NCBI GenBank assembly: GCA_949152475.1
Contig: OX424566.1
Coordinates: 34,722,423 to 34,786,422, forward strand
DNA: 64,000 bases
Direction of reading: 5' to 3'
DNA from: Terebella lapidaria
Lineage: Eukaryota; Annelida; Polychaeta; Terebellida; Terebellidae
The position numbers and the translations under genes were made by a program. The notes under the pieces are model-generated. The model saw only the letters and a program-made list of their open reading frames with translations. It was not told the DNA's origin and did no database searches. This document shows, piece by piece, positions 24,056 to 35,345 of this stretch. Within the stretch, counting starts at the first letter, position 1, and each line of letters begins with the position of its first letter.

Positions 24056-25440
24056 CATGCAATATACACATTATGTGACTAAGGTATTAAATGAGGTGAG
24101 GTGGACGGAACTACAGTAAATAGTTATAATTGTATATCCCGAACGAGGATCAGCAGATACTATGGATTTGCTATCGTTACGCCGCGTCCGTTGCTGCATT
24201 TCCCGCAAACACTTTATTATGAGCACTCATCACTCGCATTTCTCACCTGATTTTGATAATTTTTTGTATGAACATATGATATGATGGTGCTGCGAAACTC
24301 ATCGATTTTGGTTGCCATAGCGATCAAAATGGCCAATTAGCGACAGATTTTATGATGAAATCAGACCCTTTGAAACACATAGTTTGTGAGCACTCTTGTG
24401 GTGGCATCTTCACTGGAGATGCTGTGTTCTTGAACAGACGTGCTGAGCAACAAAACCTATTGTTTTCAGAAATACTGAACAAATTTTCAATAGACTATAA
24501 AGTTACCTTATTACAACAATGTGGGATATCCAGTTCGTGGTGTGTGATCAATCCATTTGGTTGTAACTTGAAAACAAATCACACTGATTGTGGTTACAAT
24601 TATTGAGCTGATGGTGTTGAACAGATTACCATCACTGAAAAATTCAACATAATTCTCACCGGTTAATATCAAAGGCCTATTATTGACCACAATAAAAATA
24701 CTTAAGGTGAGTAAACATTTATTATAAAACTGAACAAGGCAAACGTTTGGCCTGTGGAAATTTCATCCCTGTAATGATATTAATTACTGGTTAATATTAA
24801 ATCCAAATTATAGAATTTACCCATACTATTTAAGATTAAGCAAAGTTTCATATTCCAATCTTGTGAGAAGTATTCGTTAAGAAATAATATTTAATTAATG
24901 ACTATTTTGACAGTAATGATATTTTGTCTGAATTACATGTAACAGATTTTGGGCAACAGGGATGATACGGCATCAGGAGACACGTGGGTCGTGGTTGTGC
25001 AAGGACTTATGTACAATATTCAACTTCTTGTGACTGTAGTTTTACAAGTGGAGTGAATGGAAATGGTATCAGATTTGAGCCTCAATGTGTATGTGTATGT
25101 CCACACATATATAGGGACATACATGTCTACCACCGGTAGTACCACACTGGTACCACACTAGTTTGTTAGGCTGATGTGTGTTGGAATTCATGACTCGCCA
25201 CAATTACAGTTGCATAGTGTAGTGCATTTATGTTCAAGCAATCATGCTGGCACTTGCACTGGCTCCCACACCAATTTTTGCAGCCAGATTTGGTGAGTGC
25301 CCGGCACATTGAGGCAATTGCTGGAAGTATTGTACGCAGAGCCCTCCACTCGCACACATACAACGTTACATAACTTAAAGTGGTACAAACATTTTCTTCG
25401 ACTATTTCGTTTTCTGTAGCTAAACCGCACATTTGAATGG
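24056..25440. other. Interior of nested element, no gene recognised
   Basis: AT-rich. Small open frames at 24352-24606 (+) and 25166-25486 (-) match nothing I know and lack signal, domain or repeat features. GTTGCCATAGCGATC at about 24310 is close to an X-box. Confidence 0.4.
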
Positions 25441-26390
25441 CATAGTCATCTTCTTTGACCATAAAAACATGGTACAGATACTCCAATCATTGTGACTGGA
25501 TGCTATAGTTCTCAAGATCTCGACAAAAACATATTTCAGTGATGGTGGCTCCTTGTTTGCATAATAATGAATAAAGTAAATAAATTACATCTTTGGATGG
25601 CGTAATCATCTTCTCTGACCATACAAACATACGTGTAGACACTTCAATCTTTGTGTTTGGACGCTTAGTTCTCAAGATGCGTGTATCAATAAAAACAATT
25701 ATTTCAGTCGGACAGCTCCTAATTTGCATATTAATGACGAAAAGTACATAAATTGCACCTATGAATGGCATAGTCATCTTTTTTACCATAAAAACATAAG
25801 TATAGACATTTCAATCCTTGTGCTTGGACGCTTAGTTCTCAAAATATCAACAAAAACCAATATTTCAGTGATGGCGGCTCCTAATTGGCATATTAATGAA
25901 TAAATTTACATAAATTGCACTTTTGAATGGCATAGTCATCTCCTTTGACCATACAAACATATGTATATACCCTCCATTCATTGAGATTGGATGCTTAGTT
26001 CTCAAGATATCAACAAAAACAAATATTTCAGTAATGGCGGCTCCTAATTTGCATATTTATAAATAAATTTACATAAATCGCACCTTTAAATTGCATAGTC
26101 ATCTTCTTTGACCATAAAAACATAGGTATAGACCCTTCATTCATTGAGATTGGATGCTTAGTTCTCAAGATATCAACAAAAACAAATATTTCAGTAATGG
26201 CGGTTCCTAATTTGCATATTAATGAATAAATTTACATGAATGGCACCTTTGAATGACATAATCATCTTCTTTGACCATGAAAACATAGGTATAGACACTT
26301 CAATCATTGAGATTGGATGCTTAATTCTCAAGATATCAACAAAAACAAATATTTCAGAAATGGCGGCTCCTTATTTGCATATTTATAGCG
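25441..26390 (-). repeat. 163-bp family array, six units
   Basis: CATAGTCATCTTCTTTGACC recurs at 25441, 25598, 25770, 25931, 26094 and 26257 (spacing 157, 172, 161, 163, 163). Each unit ends in TAATTTGCATATTAATGAAT and holds TCAAGATATCAACAAAAAC. It is the reverse complement of the family at 13686-14215. Confidence 0.93.
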
Positions 26391-26667
26391 TTTTCGGAAA
26401 AATCCAGATTGGCGCCCATCGGAGGTACATTCGCAAAGATTTAGTAATGATAAAAACGTTTTAAAATTAATCTGATATACCATAAATGCAAACTTATTTA
26501 GTTTTTATTGTGTGAAAAGTCTTGACTTAGACAAAATGGCGGCCATCTTGGAAAATGGCGGCCATTTTTTTTTTCGGAGTGGCTAAACGTTCAATTTTGA
26601 AAAGTGGCCTAATGTCAACGTGTGTGTTAAATTTCATGCTTGTATCACAATTTGAACGATTATGTTG

Positions 26668-29493
26668 CTAAGCCGCTGAACTATTGAAGATAAGTTCATT
26701 GATGACGCTCAACTCATCACGGTAGTTCCAGTAGTCTTGGATTTGCACTGGGCACTGACTCCTTAGCTTCGGCCATCCTCTTTGTACTGTTTTCATCAGA
26801 CTGTTCAGTTCACTGTCTTTTCGTGTTTCTAGCTGAAACTGTTCCTTCCTTTCATCCGAGATAGGAATTCGGGTGTAGATGGTATCAATGTGATACTCAA
26901 CATCATCCTCCATCGTTGGTTTGTCATTTGTTTTCCTGCTTGCTCTGGAGAGCGTATCAGCAACAAACATGAATTTTCCTGGTGTGTACTGAACACTCAA
27001 GTCATATTTCTGGAGTTTATATCTGAACCGTTGGATCCTTGGTGGACACTCATTCAATGATTTCGTGAATATTGAAACCAAAGGTTTGTGGTCGGTTTCC
27101 ACTTGCACTTTCATTCCGTAGATGAACTGATGGAAATGTTCGCATGCAAAAACTATTGCAAGAGTTTCCTTTTCTATTTGTGCATAATTTATTTCAGTCT
27201 TTGTCAAAGACCTTGATCCATAAGCAACTGGTTTCCATTCTCCGTCCTCCTGCTTTTGTAGTAGAACACATCCTAGTCCATATTGAGATGCATCAGCTGA
27301 TATTTTGATCATTTTTCCTGGATCATAGTATTTCAACACAATATCACTTGTGATCAGAGTTTGTAAGTCCTTCCATGACTTCTCTTGTTCATGTGACCAC
27401 TGCCATTCTACATCTTTTTCCAAGAGTTTACGAATTGGTGCTGTTTTTGCTGAGAGGTCTGACAGGAATCTTCCCAGATAATTAATCATGCCTAAGAACC
27501 TCTGCAAATCCTTCCTGGACTCAGGGTTTTTCATCTCGTGAATTGCTAATGTTTTCTCCGGATCTGGCTTGATCCCAGTGTCTGTTAGTCTGTCTCCTAT
27601 GAAGGTCAACTCCTTCACTTTGAATTCACATTTATCTCTGTTGAAGGTGAGATTGATGCTCTTGGCTTTCTCCAGCAATTGTTGGAGTCGTTTGTCCTGT
27701 TCTTGTTCTGTACTCCCCCACACGATGATATCATCCATCCATGTTTGTACTCCTTCCATTGACTGGAAGTATTGGTAGATTGTTCTGTGATACACCTCTG
27801 GGGCAGAACTTATCCCAAATGGTAGTCTCAGATACCTATACCTCCCATACGGTGTGGCAAAGGTTGTCAACAAGTAGCTTTCTTTGTCCAAACTCACTTG
27901 CCAGAAACCGGATGAAGCATCCAATTTTGAGAAGATTTTTGCACTTCTGAAGCTGGCAAGTATTTCATCTCTTGTGGGCAATTTGAAATGTTCACGACGA
28001 ATTGCTTTGTTTAGGTTTCTCGGATCCAAGCAAAGTCGTATTTTTCCATTGGGTTTGTGTGCAATTGCAAAAGCATTCACCCATTCTGTCGGATCTTCCA
28101 CTGGAGCTATGACACCTAATTTCTCCATCCTTTCCAGTTCCTCCTTCAGTTTACTTCTCATAGCGAATGGAACTTTTCTGCATGGCTGTATGACTGGTGG
28201 TACCTCTCTGTTAACATGTATGTGATGTTCTCCTGGTAAATGTCCCAGTCCTGTGAACACATCTCTGTTTCTGTCAATGACTGTACTGTCTCTTTGTACA
28301 TCCACTGTGTACACACATTTTACCAGGCCAATTTTGACACTATCCTTCAGCCCGAGTATCGGTTGTACATCATTCGAAGTCACCATGAATGTCACTTTGT
28401 GCTGTTGTCCCTTGTACATTACTGTACTCACACACTGTCCTATCACCGGTATTTCATCTCCAGTGTAAGCTGTGAGTTTCACTTTCACAGGCAACAGTTT
28501 TGCTGTTTTGAAGCTTCGAAAGTCATTTCCAGATATCACACTGACAGAACTTCCTGTGTCGATTTTTAGTGGCAAGATGACATCATTCACCTGAAATGGG
28601 CGAATCCATTCCTCATTATTTGTTACAGAGTTCACAGAGTGGACGAACAGTTCATTATTACTGTCTGGTGGTTCTGGTTGTGGGTAGTCAGTTTCCACAA
28701 AGTGTACTTTTCCTGGTTTGTGTCCTCTCTTTGTTTTGCAACACTGTGAGAAGTGATTTGCATATCCACATTTTGCACACTTTGTTCTGAATGCCGGACA
28801 TTTTCTCGGTCCGTGTTCTGTTCCACAACGTCCACACATGTATTCTGTTGGTCTGTTCACCCCCTGTGGATTCTTCGCAGTGCTGGATTTTCCCCATGGT
28901 TGTTTGCTTCTTTTGTGCACCGAGTAAACTTCAGCTGAACTGGCAGCTTGATCTGTAGCCATGTCCTTCACTCGCATTTTTGTAGATTCCCATGCATGGC
29001 ACATTTGCATAGTTTTGTCCAAAGATAGGTCTTCGACATTCAACAGTTTTTCACGCAAAGTATTGTCCAACATGCCGCAAATTATACGGTCGCGTATCAG
29101 TGAATCCTGTAAGTCACCAAATTCACAGTTTTTGCTCTGTTTTCTGAGTTCTGTCGAGTACTGATCAATTGATTCCCCCTCTTTTTGACACAGAGTGAAG
29201 AATTTGTACCGTTCATATGTTGTATTTGACTTTGGATTGAAGTAATTATCAAACTTTTCAATCACTTTTTCCAGGACTATATTGTCCGTTTCAGGATCAA
29301 ACTTGAAGTTGTTATAGATATCTAGGCATTCCTCACCGATCACTGTCAGCAGTATTGACGTTTTTACTTTGTTGTCTTTCGTGGAAGCTCCGCTCGCGTC
29401 GAGGAAAAGTTGGAAGCGCTGTTTGAATTTTCGCCAATTTTCCGCCAGATTTCCTGTCAGGATCATTCCTGATGGTTGCTGTAGTCGATCCAT
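26668..29493 (-). CDS. Gypsy gag-pol (gag, protease, RT, RNase H)
   Basis: An open stretch of 941 residues. Order: gag-like helical region (about 10-190); two zinc knuckles (CGRCGTEHGPRKC, CAKCGYANHFSQC; 220-252); aspartic protease (IDTGSS, about 311); reverse transcriptase (about 440-640) with the WMDD catalytic box in place of the usual YXDD; and RNase H starting at KISADASQYG. The first ATG lies just inside the primer site at the right LTR. The last few residues come from the end of the nested element. Confidence 0.94.
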   Translation of the reverse strand: MDRLQQPSGMILTGNLAENWRKFKQRFQLFLDASGASTKDNKVKTSILLTVIGEECLDIYNNFKFDPETDNIVLEKVIEKFDNYFNPKSNTTYERYKFFTLCQKEGESIDQYSTELRKQSKNCEFGDLQDSLIRDRIICGMLDNTLREKLLNVEDLSLDKTMQMCHAWESTKMRVKDMATDQAASSAEVYSVHKRSKQPWGKSSTAKNPQGVNRPTEYMCGRCGTEHGPRKCPAFRTKCAKCGYANHFSQCCKTKRGHKPGKVHFVETDYPQPEPPDSNNELFVHSVNSVTNNEEWIRPFQVNDVILPLKIDTGSSVSVISGNDFRSFKTAKLLPVKVKLTAYTGDEIPVIGQCVSTVMYKGQQHKVTFMVTSNDVQPILGLKDSVKIGLVKCVYTVDVQRDSTVIDRNRDVFTGLGHLPGEHHIHVNREVPPVIQPCRKVPFAMRSKLKEELERMEKLGVIAPVEDPTEWVNAFAIAHKPNGKIRLCLDPRNLNKAIRREHFKLPTRDEILASFRSAKIFSKLDASSGFWQVSLDKESYLLTTFATPYGRYRYLRLPFGISSAPEVYHRTIYQYFQSMEGVQTWMDDIIVWGSTEQEQDKRLQQLLEKAKSINLTFNRDKCEFKVKELTFIGDRLTDTGIKPDPEKTLAIHEMKNPESRKDLQRFLGMINYLGRFLSDLSAKTAPIRKLLEKDVEWQWSHEQEKSWKDLQTLITSDIVLKYYDPGKMIKISADASQYGLGCVLLQKQEDGEWKPVAYGSRSLTKTEINYAQIEKETLAIVFACEHFHQFIYGMKVQVETDHKPLVSIFTKSLNECPPRIQRFRYKLQKYDLSVQYTPGKFMFVADTLSRASRKTNDKPTMEDDVEYHIDTIYTRIPISDERKEQFQLETRKDSELNSLMKTVQRGWPKLRSQCPVQIQDYWNYRDELSVINELIFNSSAA

Positions 29494-29508
29494 GTTGTTG
29501 ATAGTTTA

Positions 29509-29526
29509 TCTCCACTTCTGATACCA
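29509..29526 (-). other. Gypsy primer-binding site
   Basis: Directly inside the right LTR the minus strand reads TGGTATCAGAAGTGGAG. This resembles the TGGTATCAGAG type of primer site that pairs with initiator methionine tRNA. The tRNA assignment is inference. Confidence 0.65.
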
Positions 29527-29702
29527 TGTAACGATGTCTATTTGTTACAAAATAAACAAACAAAGGATTGGTTGAAAATCACATTTGTTTATCGTTCATG
29601 TTACGTTTCAACTACTAAACTCCAGACCAAATACAGAGCCGTTTTACAAACAACGAAATATGTGAATAGTAGGAACCCGGATATTGTTATGCTATCACTA
29701 CA
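29527..29702 (-). repeat. Gypsy 5' LTR (176 bp)
   Basis: Identical to 19983-20158 and followed by the target repeat AAGGG at 29703-29707. Confidence 0.96.
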
Positions 29703-29707
29703 AAGGG

Positions 29708-31096
29708 TAGATTGCGAACTTCTTCAGCTTTTGCGACAGAAGTCTGAAATTTGGTAGGAAATTGACATTCGACTCACAGGTGGAGTATGCCAAGTTATAA
29801 AATGTTACCATTTAGCATCGCAAAAATATCGTCAAAAACCAGTGTAAACGAAAAACCAGACTATAGTGGTTTGTCATATTTAGCAGTTGTACATGCTTTG
29901 AAAAAACATCCTTCCATCTTCTTTCTCCAGGTCTACAATGAAAACAATTGCTATATGCGTTAGGATATGTTGCAACTAAACTAACTAGTTTAGGTGGGAT
30001 TTTCAGCTTTATACCCCTTAAGCCCTCCAAACCAGTCAACACTTATATAATAATTCAGTAGATACAATAAATGTTACCATGGCAACTATCTCAATGGCAC
30101 ATTTTGACCTTAGCCATATTTGAGCTTCAAACATAGTAATGGGCACCACAAACATTTGAATAATGCACAAAATCAATGATAATTGTTAACCATGTTGGTA
30201 ATGTCTCGTTAACTTATTCATATTGCTGCTGATAAGCATATTCATTACATTAATTTGCATATTAACTATTAACTATATTGCATATTAACTATTCACATAA
30301 TAAATATATGTTATTCCCAGATGATTGACAACCAGTGGAATGGAAGGCATTGTATGATCATGACATTGCAACTCATTGATTTTTAGAAGAAGAAACCAAT
30401 TCTATCAATTAGAGTACTAGTATATCTGTAGTGAAAATATGATGTTAACTTATATGGAACATCTCATTGATCTGAGCAAAATTGTCTTTACGGCATGTAA
30501 ATATCACAATCCGTTCAAAAGTTACAGCACTTCAAAGAATGAAATCGACAAATTTGCTTCTTTAAAACAATTTAGCTAATTAGTATGCAAATGATATATT
30601 CATGACTTCATCAGGGGAAGCTGTTTTAATTAGGTACTTTGATATGCATTATTCATGCATTTTAATGTTATGATTATTGATCAAAACTTATTCCATAAAG
30701 ATTTCAATATGAATAATCAGTGTTTTAAGTTTTGTTGTTGTTGTCAAGGTAACCAGTGACCTGGTATGGCTCATAGCAACCATGGTTGCTAGGGCCAGAA
30801 ACCCAACTAGAACAGGTTATACACAAATGAAAATGGTGCCAAATTGAGCTCAAAATCAATTTCATTCATAAATAATCGACAGAGAGTCTGTGGATAGATT
30901 GACTTGAAGGTTAACGGTCATGGCAACCATGGGTAACTACGGCTATAGGGAACCACTGGTAGCCATAGCAACATTACAGTTTGTGTGGATATTGACTATG
31001 TATGATACATAATAATATGCACTAGTCAGATCGTCAGAACCTTTAATAAGATTCATTATATCATGGTTTAAATTAACCTAATTAAAATTTGTTCCC
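29708..31096 (+). repeat. 1.41-kb unit, copy 2, remainder
   Basis: Continues copy 2 of the unit at 18532-19940 to AAATTTGTTCCCC, nearly identical. One small expansion (TTAACTATTAACTATATTGC, about 30264) and a few substitutions separate the copies. It carries the same X-box (30073) and palindrome (30775-30790). Confidence 0.93.
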
Positions 31097-32039
31097 CTCA
31101 TGACGTCATGAATTCTCATTAGCATCTAATTTGCATATTAATGAGTTGCTAAAACTTTTCAAGTGGCTTCTCTAATGTAGTGCCCGAATGGCAGTTTCAA
31201 ATGGCTGCAACTTTTGAACGGGTGGTGATATAGATATACCGTAAATACCATTTTGCTCAGACCAATGAGATCTTCCATATAATTTAACATCACTTTAACA
31301 GTACTTTAATTCCTCTCAATTTATCAATTAATTTGCATATTCATTAGGCTAATTTAAATATTTAAATATTAATTCAGTTTGTGGTTAAAACTATGTTACT
31401 CCAAAATATTCAAAGGATCGTTGAATCTATTTACGTTACTCTTGGATTACTGTACACTACACTGGGATATCAAGGAAATCGCTTTTTGCAATCGGTGTTC
31501 CTGATTTGCATATTCATGAACGTAATTTAAATAAGAGACAATAGGATATGGTTTTATCAGAATCGTTGACCATGAAAATATAGGTATAGACACCTCAATC
31601 AACATCACTGAACTAATACATTTCGAGATATTAACAAAATCATAAATTTTGATAATGGCTGACACTAATTTGCATATTCATGTGATTATGCAAAATGCTC
31701 AAGGGTGCCAGAGTGGCATCAACCGGAATATATATCGTAAGGGTATATTAATTACAAATATGACAAAAAAATTGGTGCGGACCACATTGCAACGTTACAC
31801 CAAAAAGGAGGGTTTGACACCTGGACTATTACGGCAATCCAGTGATTTTTTTTTCTCAGACAAAATAAACATGCATGCCGTAAGTTTAAACAAGCGCCCA
31901 ACTGAATTTTAAGCAATGTGCAAACTCCCATATGAATGCTGCAAGTTTATAAAACAAATCGTGGTTTCTATGGGAATGGACATGGACGAAACGAAACGAC
32001 TGGCCTTCCGCCATGTTTTTGATTACCGTAACGCGCGTT
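31097..32039. repeat. 163-bp family fragment and flanks
   Basis: 31555-31690 is one 163-bp-family unit (TGACCATGAAAATATAGG ... TAATTTGCATATTCATG). It is followed by GCTCAAGGGTGCCAGAGTGG, the mirror of the end at 13650-13680. The rest is AT-rich with TTTGCATATTCATTA motifs and no gene. TTACCGTAACGCGCG at 32023 is a short dispersed motif. Confidence 0.65.
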
Positions 32040-32349
32040 AGGGGAAGGGGCGGGGGGTCTGGGGCCCGACTAAAGCTCCAGAAGCTCACGGCCGCTAGAC
32101 GCTCTGTGGTGATTTCTGGGACTCTAGGAGTTGGAAATGTGTGGTGTTCAAAAGCCTTTTTATGTTTTGCTGTATCTTAGTGGCCTCTCTTGGTTCAAAT
32201 TCTACATGAACACCCAATGATGCCTCTGTTCTGGAGAGTTCCTAAAAAGAAATTGGAGACCGGAGCAAAGTGAGTTTCGGCCTTGAGTGTTGGGCCCGCT
32301 TCAGGGCCCCAGACGCCAGATACATTTTTATGTTCCGTGGTAGCTCCCT

Positions 32350-33170
32350 GGCCTCTCGTGGCTATGAATTCCACACAAACTCACTATGATCAACTTCTTC
32401 CCGAATGTATTTGAGGCGGGAGGGGGGGGGGGCGTGGTAGTGATATGCGTCACCTTTCTCTTACTAAAAATATACTATTCTTTCCGGGTTAATATAGCAA
32501 CTGATTGCATTTTCCCTACACGTCTAATATTTTATTTCGCATATATCCAATACCATCGGTCGCATCATGCACACTTTCATTACATACACATATGATCCTC
32601 CTTGTGAAAACGTTCGTGACCCAAATATGAGAAAACAATAATTTCCCAAATACTCAATTTCGCTCCTTCACCCAATATATATGTTTTTTTTTCAAATTGA
32701 ATTCATACTTTTCAAATAAAAGCATTTAATTTTGCTAGAGTGATGAAATATGCAGGCGTGGAGTCAGGGGCCCACCTAGAGCCCAGAACCTCCGGATATT
32801 CTGTGGTGAATTTTGAGACTCTCGGAGATTGGAAATGAGGAGAAAACATTCCACAAGTGCGCAAATTGGCGAATTCGGCTGATGGAAGCATGTGCAATGA
32901 AAAGGGGGCAAACATAACAATGGTATATTGGTCTTACAAATATATCACTGTGACACATGTACATATGTTTGCGATATGTTTTACAGAATCAGTATAGCAT
33001 GCTGTATGCAAATGTTTGTCACACAAAATATATTCCAGAGGTAAACAGGAACAAACGTTGACAAAACACACAGACATACAAAATTCGACCTATAGGTCAT
33101 ACTATCACCGATTTTATTCCTGATTTTGGAGAGGCGCCGTTTGCGCCCCCTTAAATCCGCCCATGTTTTC
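32350..33170 (+). repeat. Large inverted duplication, left arm
   Basis: Runs from a GAATTCCACACAAACTCACT segment through a G-run, CATACACTTTCATTACATAC-like sequence and a TTTTGAGACTCTCGGAGATT segment to AAATCCGCCCATG. Its reverse complement lies at 34462-35345. The outer end GGGCGGATTTAAGGGGGCG resembles the hAT-like ends near 43043. Confidence 0.88.
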
Positions 33171-33358
33171 CTGTAATTCATTGGATCGTGACCCATTCGT
33201 TCGTCGCGACAAGTTGTATCCTGGCTGTCACGCGCAAATTATTGGCTAAATGCCAGAATTAATTCAGTATTTTTGCACACAAAAAAACATGAGGCCTGAC
33301 TTTCGTTGGATTCAGCCTCGGAATATCAAACGTGTTGGCTGTGTCCGCTACTGTGGCC

Positions 33359-33384
33359 AGAGAAGATAAAGTTTTATCTTCTCT
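33359..33384. repeat. 26-bp perfect palindrome
   Basis: AGAGAAGATAAA, then GT, then TTTATCTTCTCT, flanked by direct repeats CTACTGTGGCC and CTGCTGTGGCC. Confidence 0.95.
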
Positions 33385-33941
33385 GCTGTGGCCACATCAT
33401 GCGGATGAGTGGAGGGGGGTATGGTAGGCTATACTGGTAGTCAGTTGCAGTGAGTGTGTTGGTTTATACGTGTACATACTATTGATGACCGCATCAAATC
33501 GATCTTGTGAATTCCACTTTTAGTATGTTCACGATACTTTCGATTTCGTTAATCATGCGGTCAATAACGAAATAAACGTGACTTCACAACACCTCCACTC
33601 CCTTCAAACCTTGGCCACAAAACGTTGCTTGTATTTTTGTAGTGTTGTGTGCAAAGTCATTGCGAGTTTTCATGATCACACCTTTACAAGGAAAGCGTTC
33701 TGGAAATTTGAGTGTGCTAAATTGAAAACTGCATCACCGGCTGTCTCGTCGTTCTAGCCTACAACCCACGTATATAGCTCAAAGGGGAGGCGAAGCTACA
33801 TGTAGATAATGGGCAATTTCGTTCACTGAAAAGGTAATAAAAGTCTGCGCTAATCCTGCTAAGTTATAGAAAACCAACGAAACGATGCCTAAGTATAACA
33901 TCAAGAGTGATAGGAAGGTAAGACATGTAGAATTTGAAAAA

Positions 33942-34190
33942 TTCGCGAAGGAACGCGAAAAGTTCGCGAGGGAACGCGAAAATTTTTCTTTCACTCAGCG
34001 TGTCCTCTTCGTACGGAGCCCCAAGGGTAGACAACCAAGAGTTAAGAAAAACATTATTTTTTTTTGCGTTCCCCCGCGATCTTTTCGCGTTCCCTCGTGG
34101 TCTTGTAGCAAAATCTTCTCAAAAGTCATGGGCGTCTACGGAGCCCCTTTTTTCGCGTTCGAATGCGATCTTTTCGCGTTCCTTCGCGAA
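33942..34190. repeat. GAACGCGAAAA inverted cluster
   Basis: A 21-bp block starting TTCGCGAAGGAACGCGAAAA (33942-33962) recurs exactly inverted at 34170-34190. Between them are three to four further GGGAACGCGAAAA-like pieces in both orientations, plus CGGAGCCCC in both orientations. It is strongly foldable and may be a foldback element. Confidence 0.8.
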
Positions 34191-34461
34191 GATCGCGACG
34201 GAATCAGAAAAAAAAGTTTCCATATCTGTTTGCTGTGTCCCCTTGGGAGCTCAGTACCTGTCACTACCGAAATAAAAGACCAAATTCCTCTCCAGAGACG
34301 GGGTGATTGAGATGGAGTGGTGTTAGAAACTGTGGTGAGGGTCATCTTAACACAAATAGTAAACACTTGTGGGAAAGGCTGAACAGGTCATTGAACTCCT
34401 GATAACAGATCTTACATAGTGTACTGTATTGGTAGAAAATTTAGTATGACTCTCGAGTGAG

Positions 34462-35345
34462 GTGCCATAGGCGGATTTAAAGGGGGCACAACGCCCCCCC
34501 CCCCCCCCCCCCCATTAATTTCAGGAAGAAAATCGGTGATAGCAAGACCTTTGTCGAGTTTTGTATGTCTGTGTGTTTTTTTCAATTTTTGTTTCTGTTT
34601 CCCTCGGGAATATATTGTGCGACATGTACATTAACAAACGCCATTTGTTATACCGATTCTGTAAAATATATATCGTCGTATACACATGTACATGTGTCAC
34701 AGTGATATATTTGTAAGACCAATATACCATTGTTATGTTTGCCCTTTTTTTCATTGCACATGCTTCCATAAGCCGAATCCGCCAATTAGCGCACTTGTGG
34801 AATGTTTTCTCCTCATTTTCAATCTCTGAGAGTCTCAAAATGCAGCACAGAATATCCGGAGGTCATGGCTTCTGGGGCCTTGGGCCCAAGACTCCACGCC
34901 TGCATATTTCATCAATCTATCAAAATTGCATTCTTCTGTCCCTTATAAAATCAAGTTGATAAAAGTGAACATATATATTGGGTGAAGGGGAGCAATTGGG
35001 AATTATTTGTTTTCTCATATTTGGTTCACAAACGTTTTCACAAGGAGGATCATATGTGTATGTAATGAAAGTGTGCATGATGTCACCGATGGTATTAGAT
35101 ATATGCAAATCATTGACATAGTCACATTGTAAAAAAAGAGAAAATAACAGGCTTCTAGGGAAAATGCAACCAGTTGCTTTACAAAGCCGGAAATAATGGT
35201 ATATATTTTTAATTAGAGAAAGGTAACGCGTATCATTGCTTCACCCCCACCCCCCCCCCCCCCCCTTCCTCAAATGTATTCAGGAAGAAGTTGATCATAG
35301 TGAGTTTGTATGGAATTCATGGCCATGAGAGGCATATATATGATA
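34462..35345 (-). repeat. Large inverted duplication, right arm
   Basis: Reverse complement of 32350-33170, with moderate divergence and a longer C-run at 34493-34513. A second C-run is at about 35249-35266, matching the G-run of the left arm. Confidence 0.88.

Larger units (their letters stand above)
21301..26681. mobile_element. Nested 5.4-kb inverted-repeat element carrying satellite arrays
   Basis: The left end (21301-21475) and right end (26524-26681) are inverted repeats of about 150-170 bp. They share GTGATACAAGCATGAAATTT, CCACTTTTCAAAATTGAA and a double ATGGCCGCCATTTT palindrome. Both ends abut TA (21299-21300, 26682-26683), suggesting a TA target. The two ends differ by roughly a fifth. 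No transposase is seen. The cargo is single and tandem copies of the 163-bp family and an old array of the 147-bp family. It is a non-autonomous carrier of unknown superfamily. Confidence 0.75.
19983..29702 (-). mobile_element. Ty3/Gypsy LTR retrotransposon with nested insertion
   Basis: Bounded by two 176-bp LTRs (TG...CA) that are identical base for base, and by a 5-bp target duplication AAGGG (19978-19982 and 29703-29707). The element lies on the minus strand. Gag, zinc knuckle, protease, reverse transcriptase and RNase H share one long frame at the right; integrase is in a second frame at the left. A 5.4-kb foreign element (21301-26681) sits between them. Gag-pol in one frame and the small LTR recall the Mag/SURL lineage, but that placement is inference. 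Identical LTRs mean a young insertion. The ends look whole; the nested insertion is the one clear major break. Confidence 0.95.
33171..34461. other. Centre of inverted duplication
   Basis: 1.29 kb without a supported gene. Holds a 26-bp palindrome (33359-33384) and the GAACGCGAAAA cluster (33942-34190). The 141-residue frame at 33885-34310 is charged and low-complexity and is produced by that cluster, so it is not called. Confidence 0.6.

Noticed and set aside
33885-34310. 141-residue charged frame
   Set aside because: It is generated by the GAACGCGAAAA inverted cluster and has no domain or splice support.
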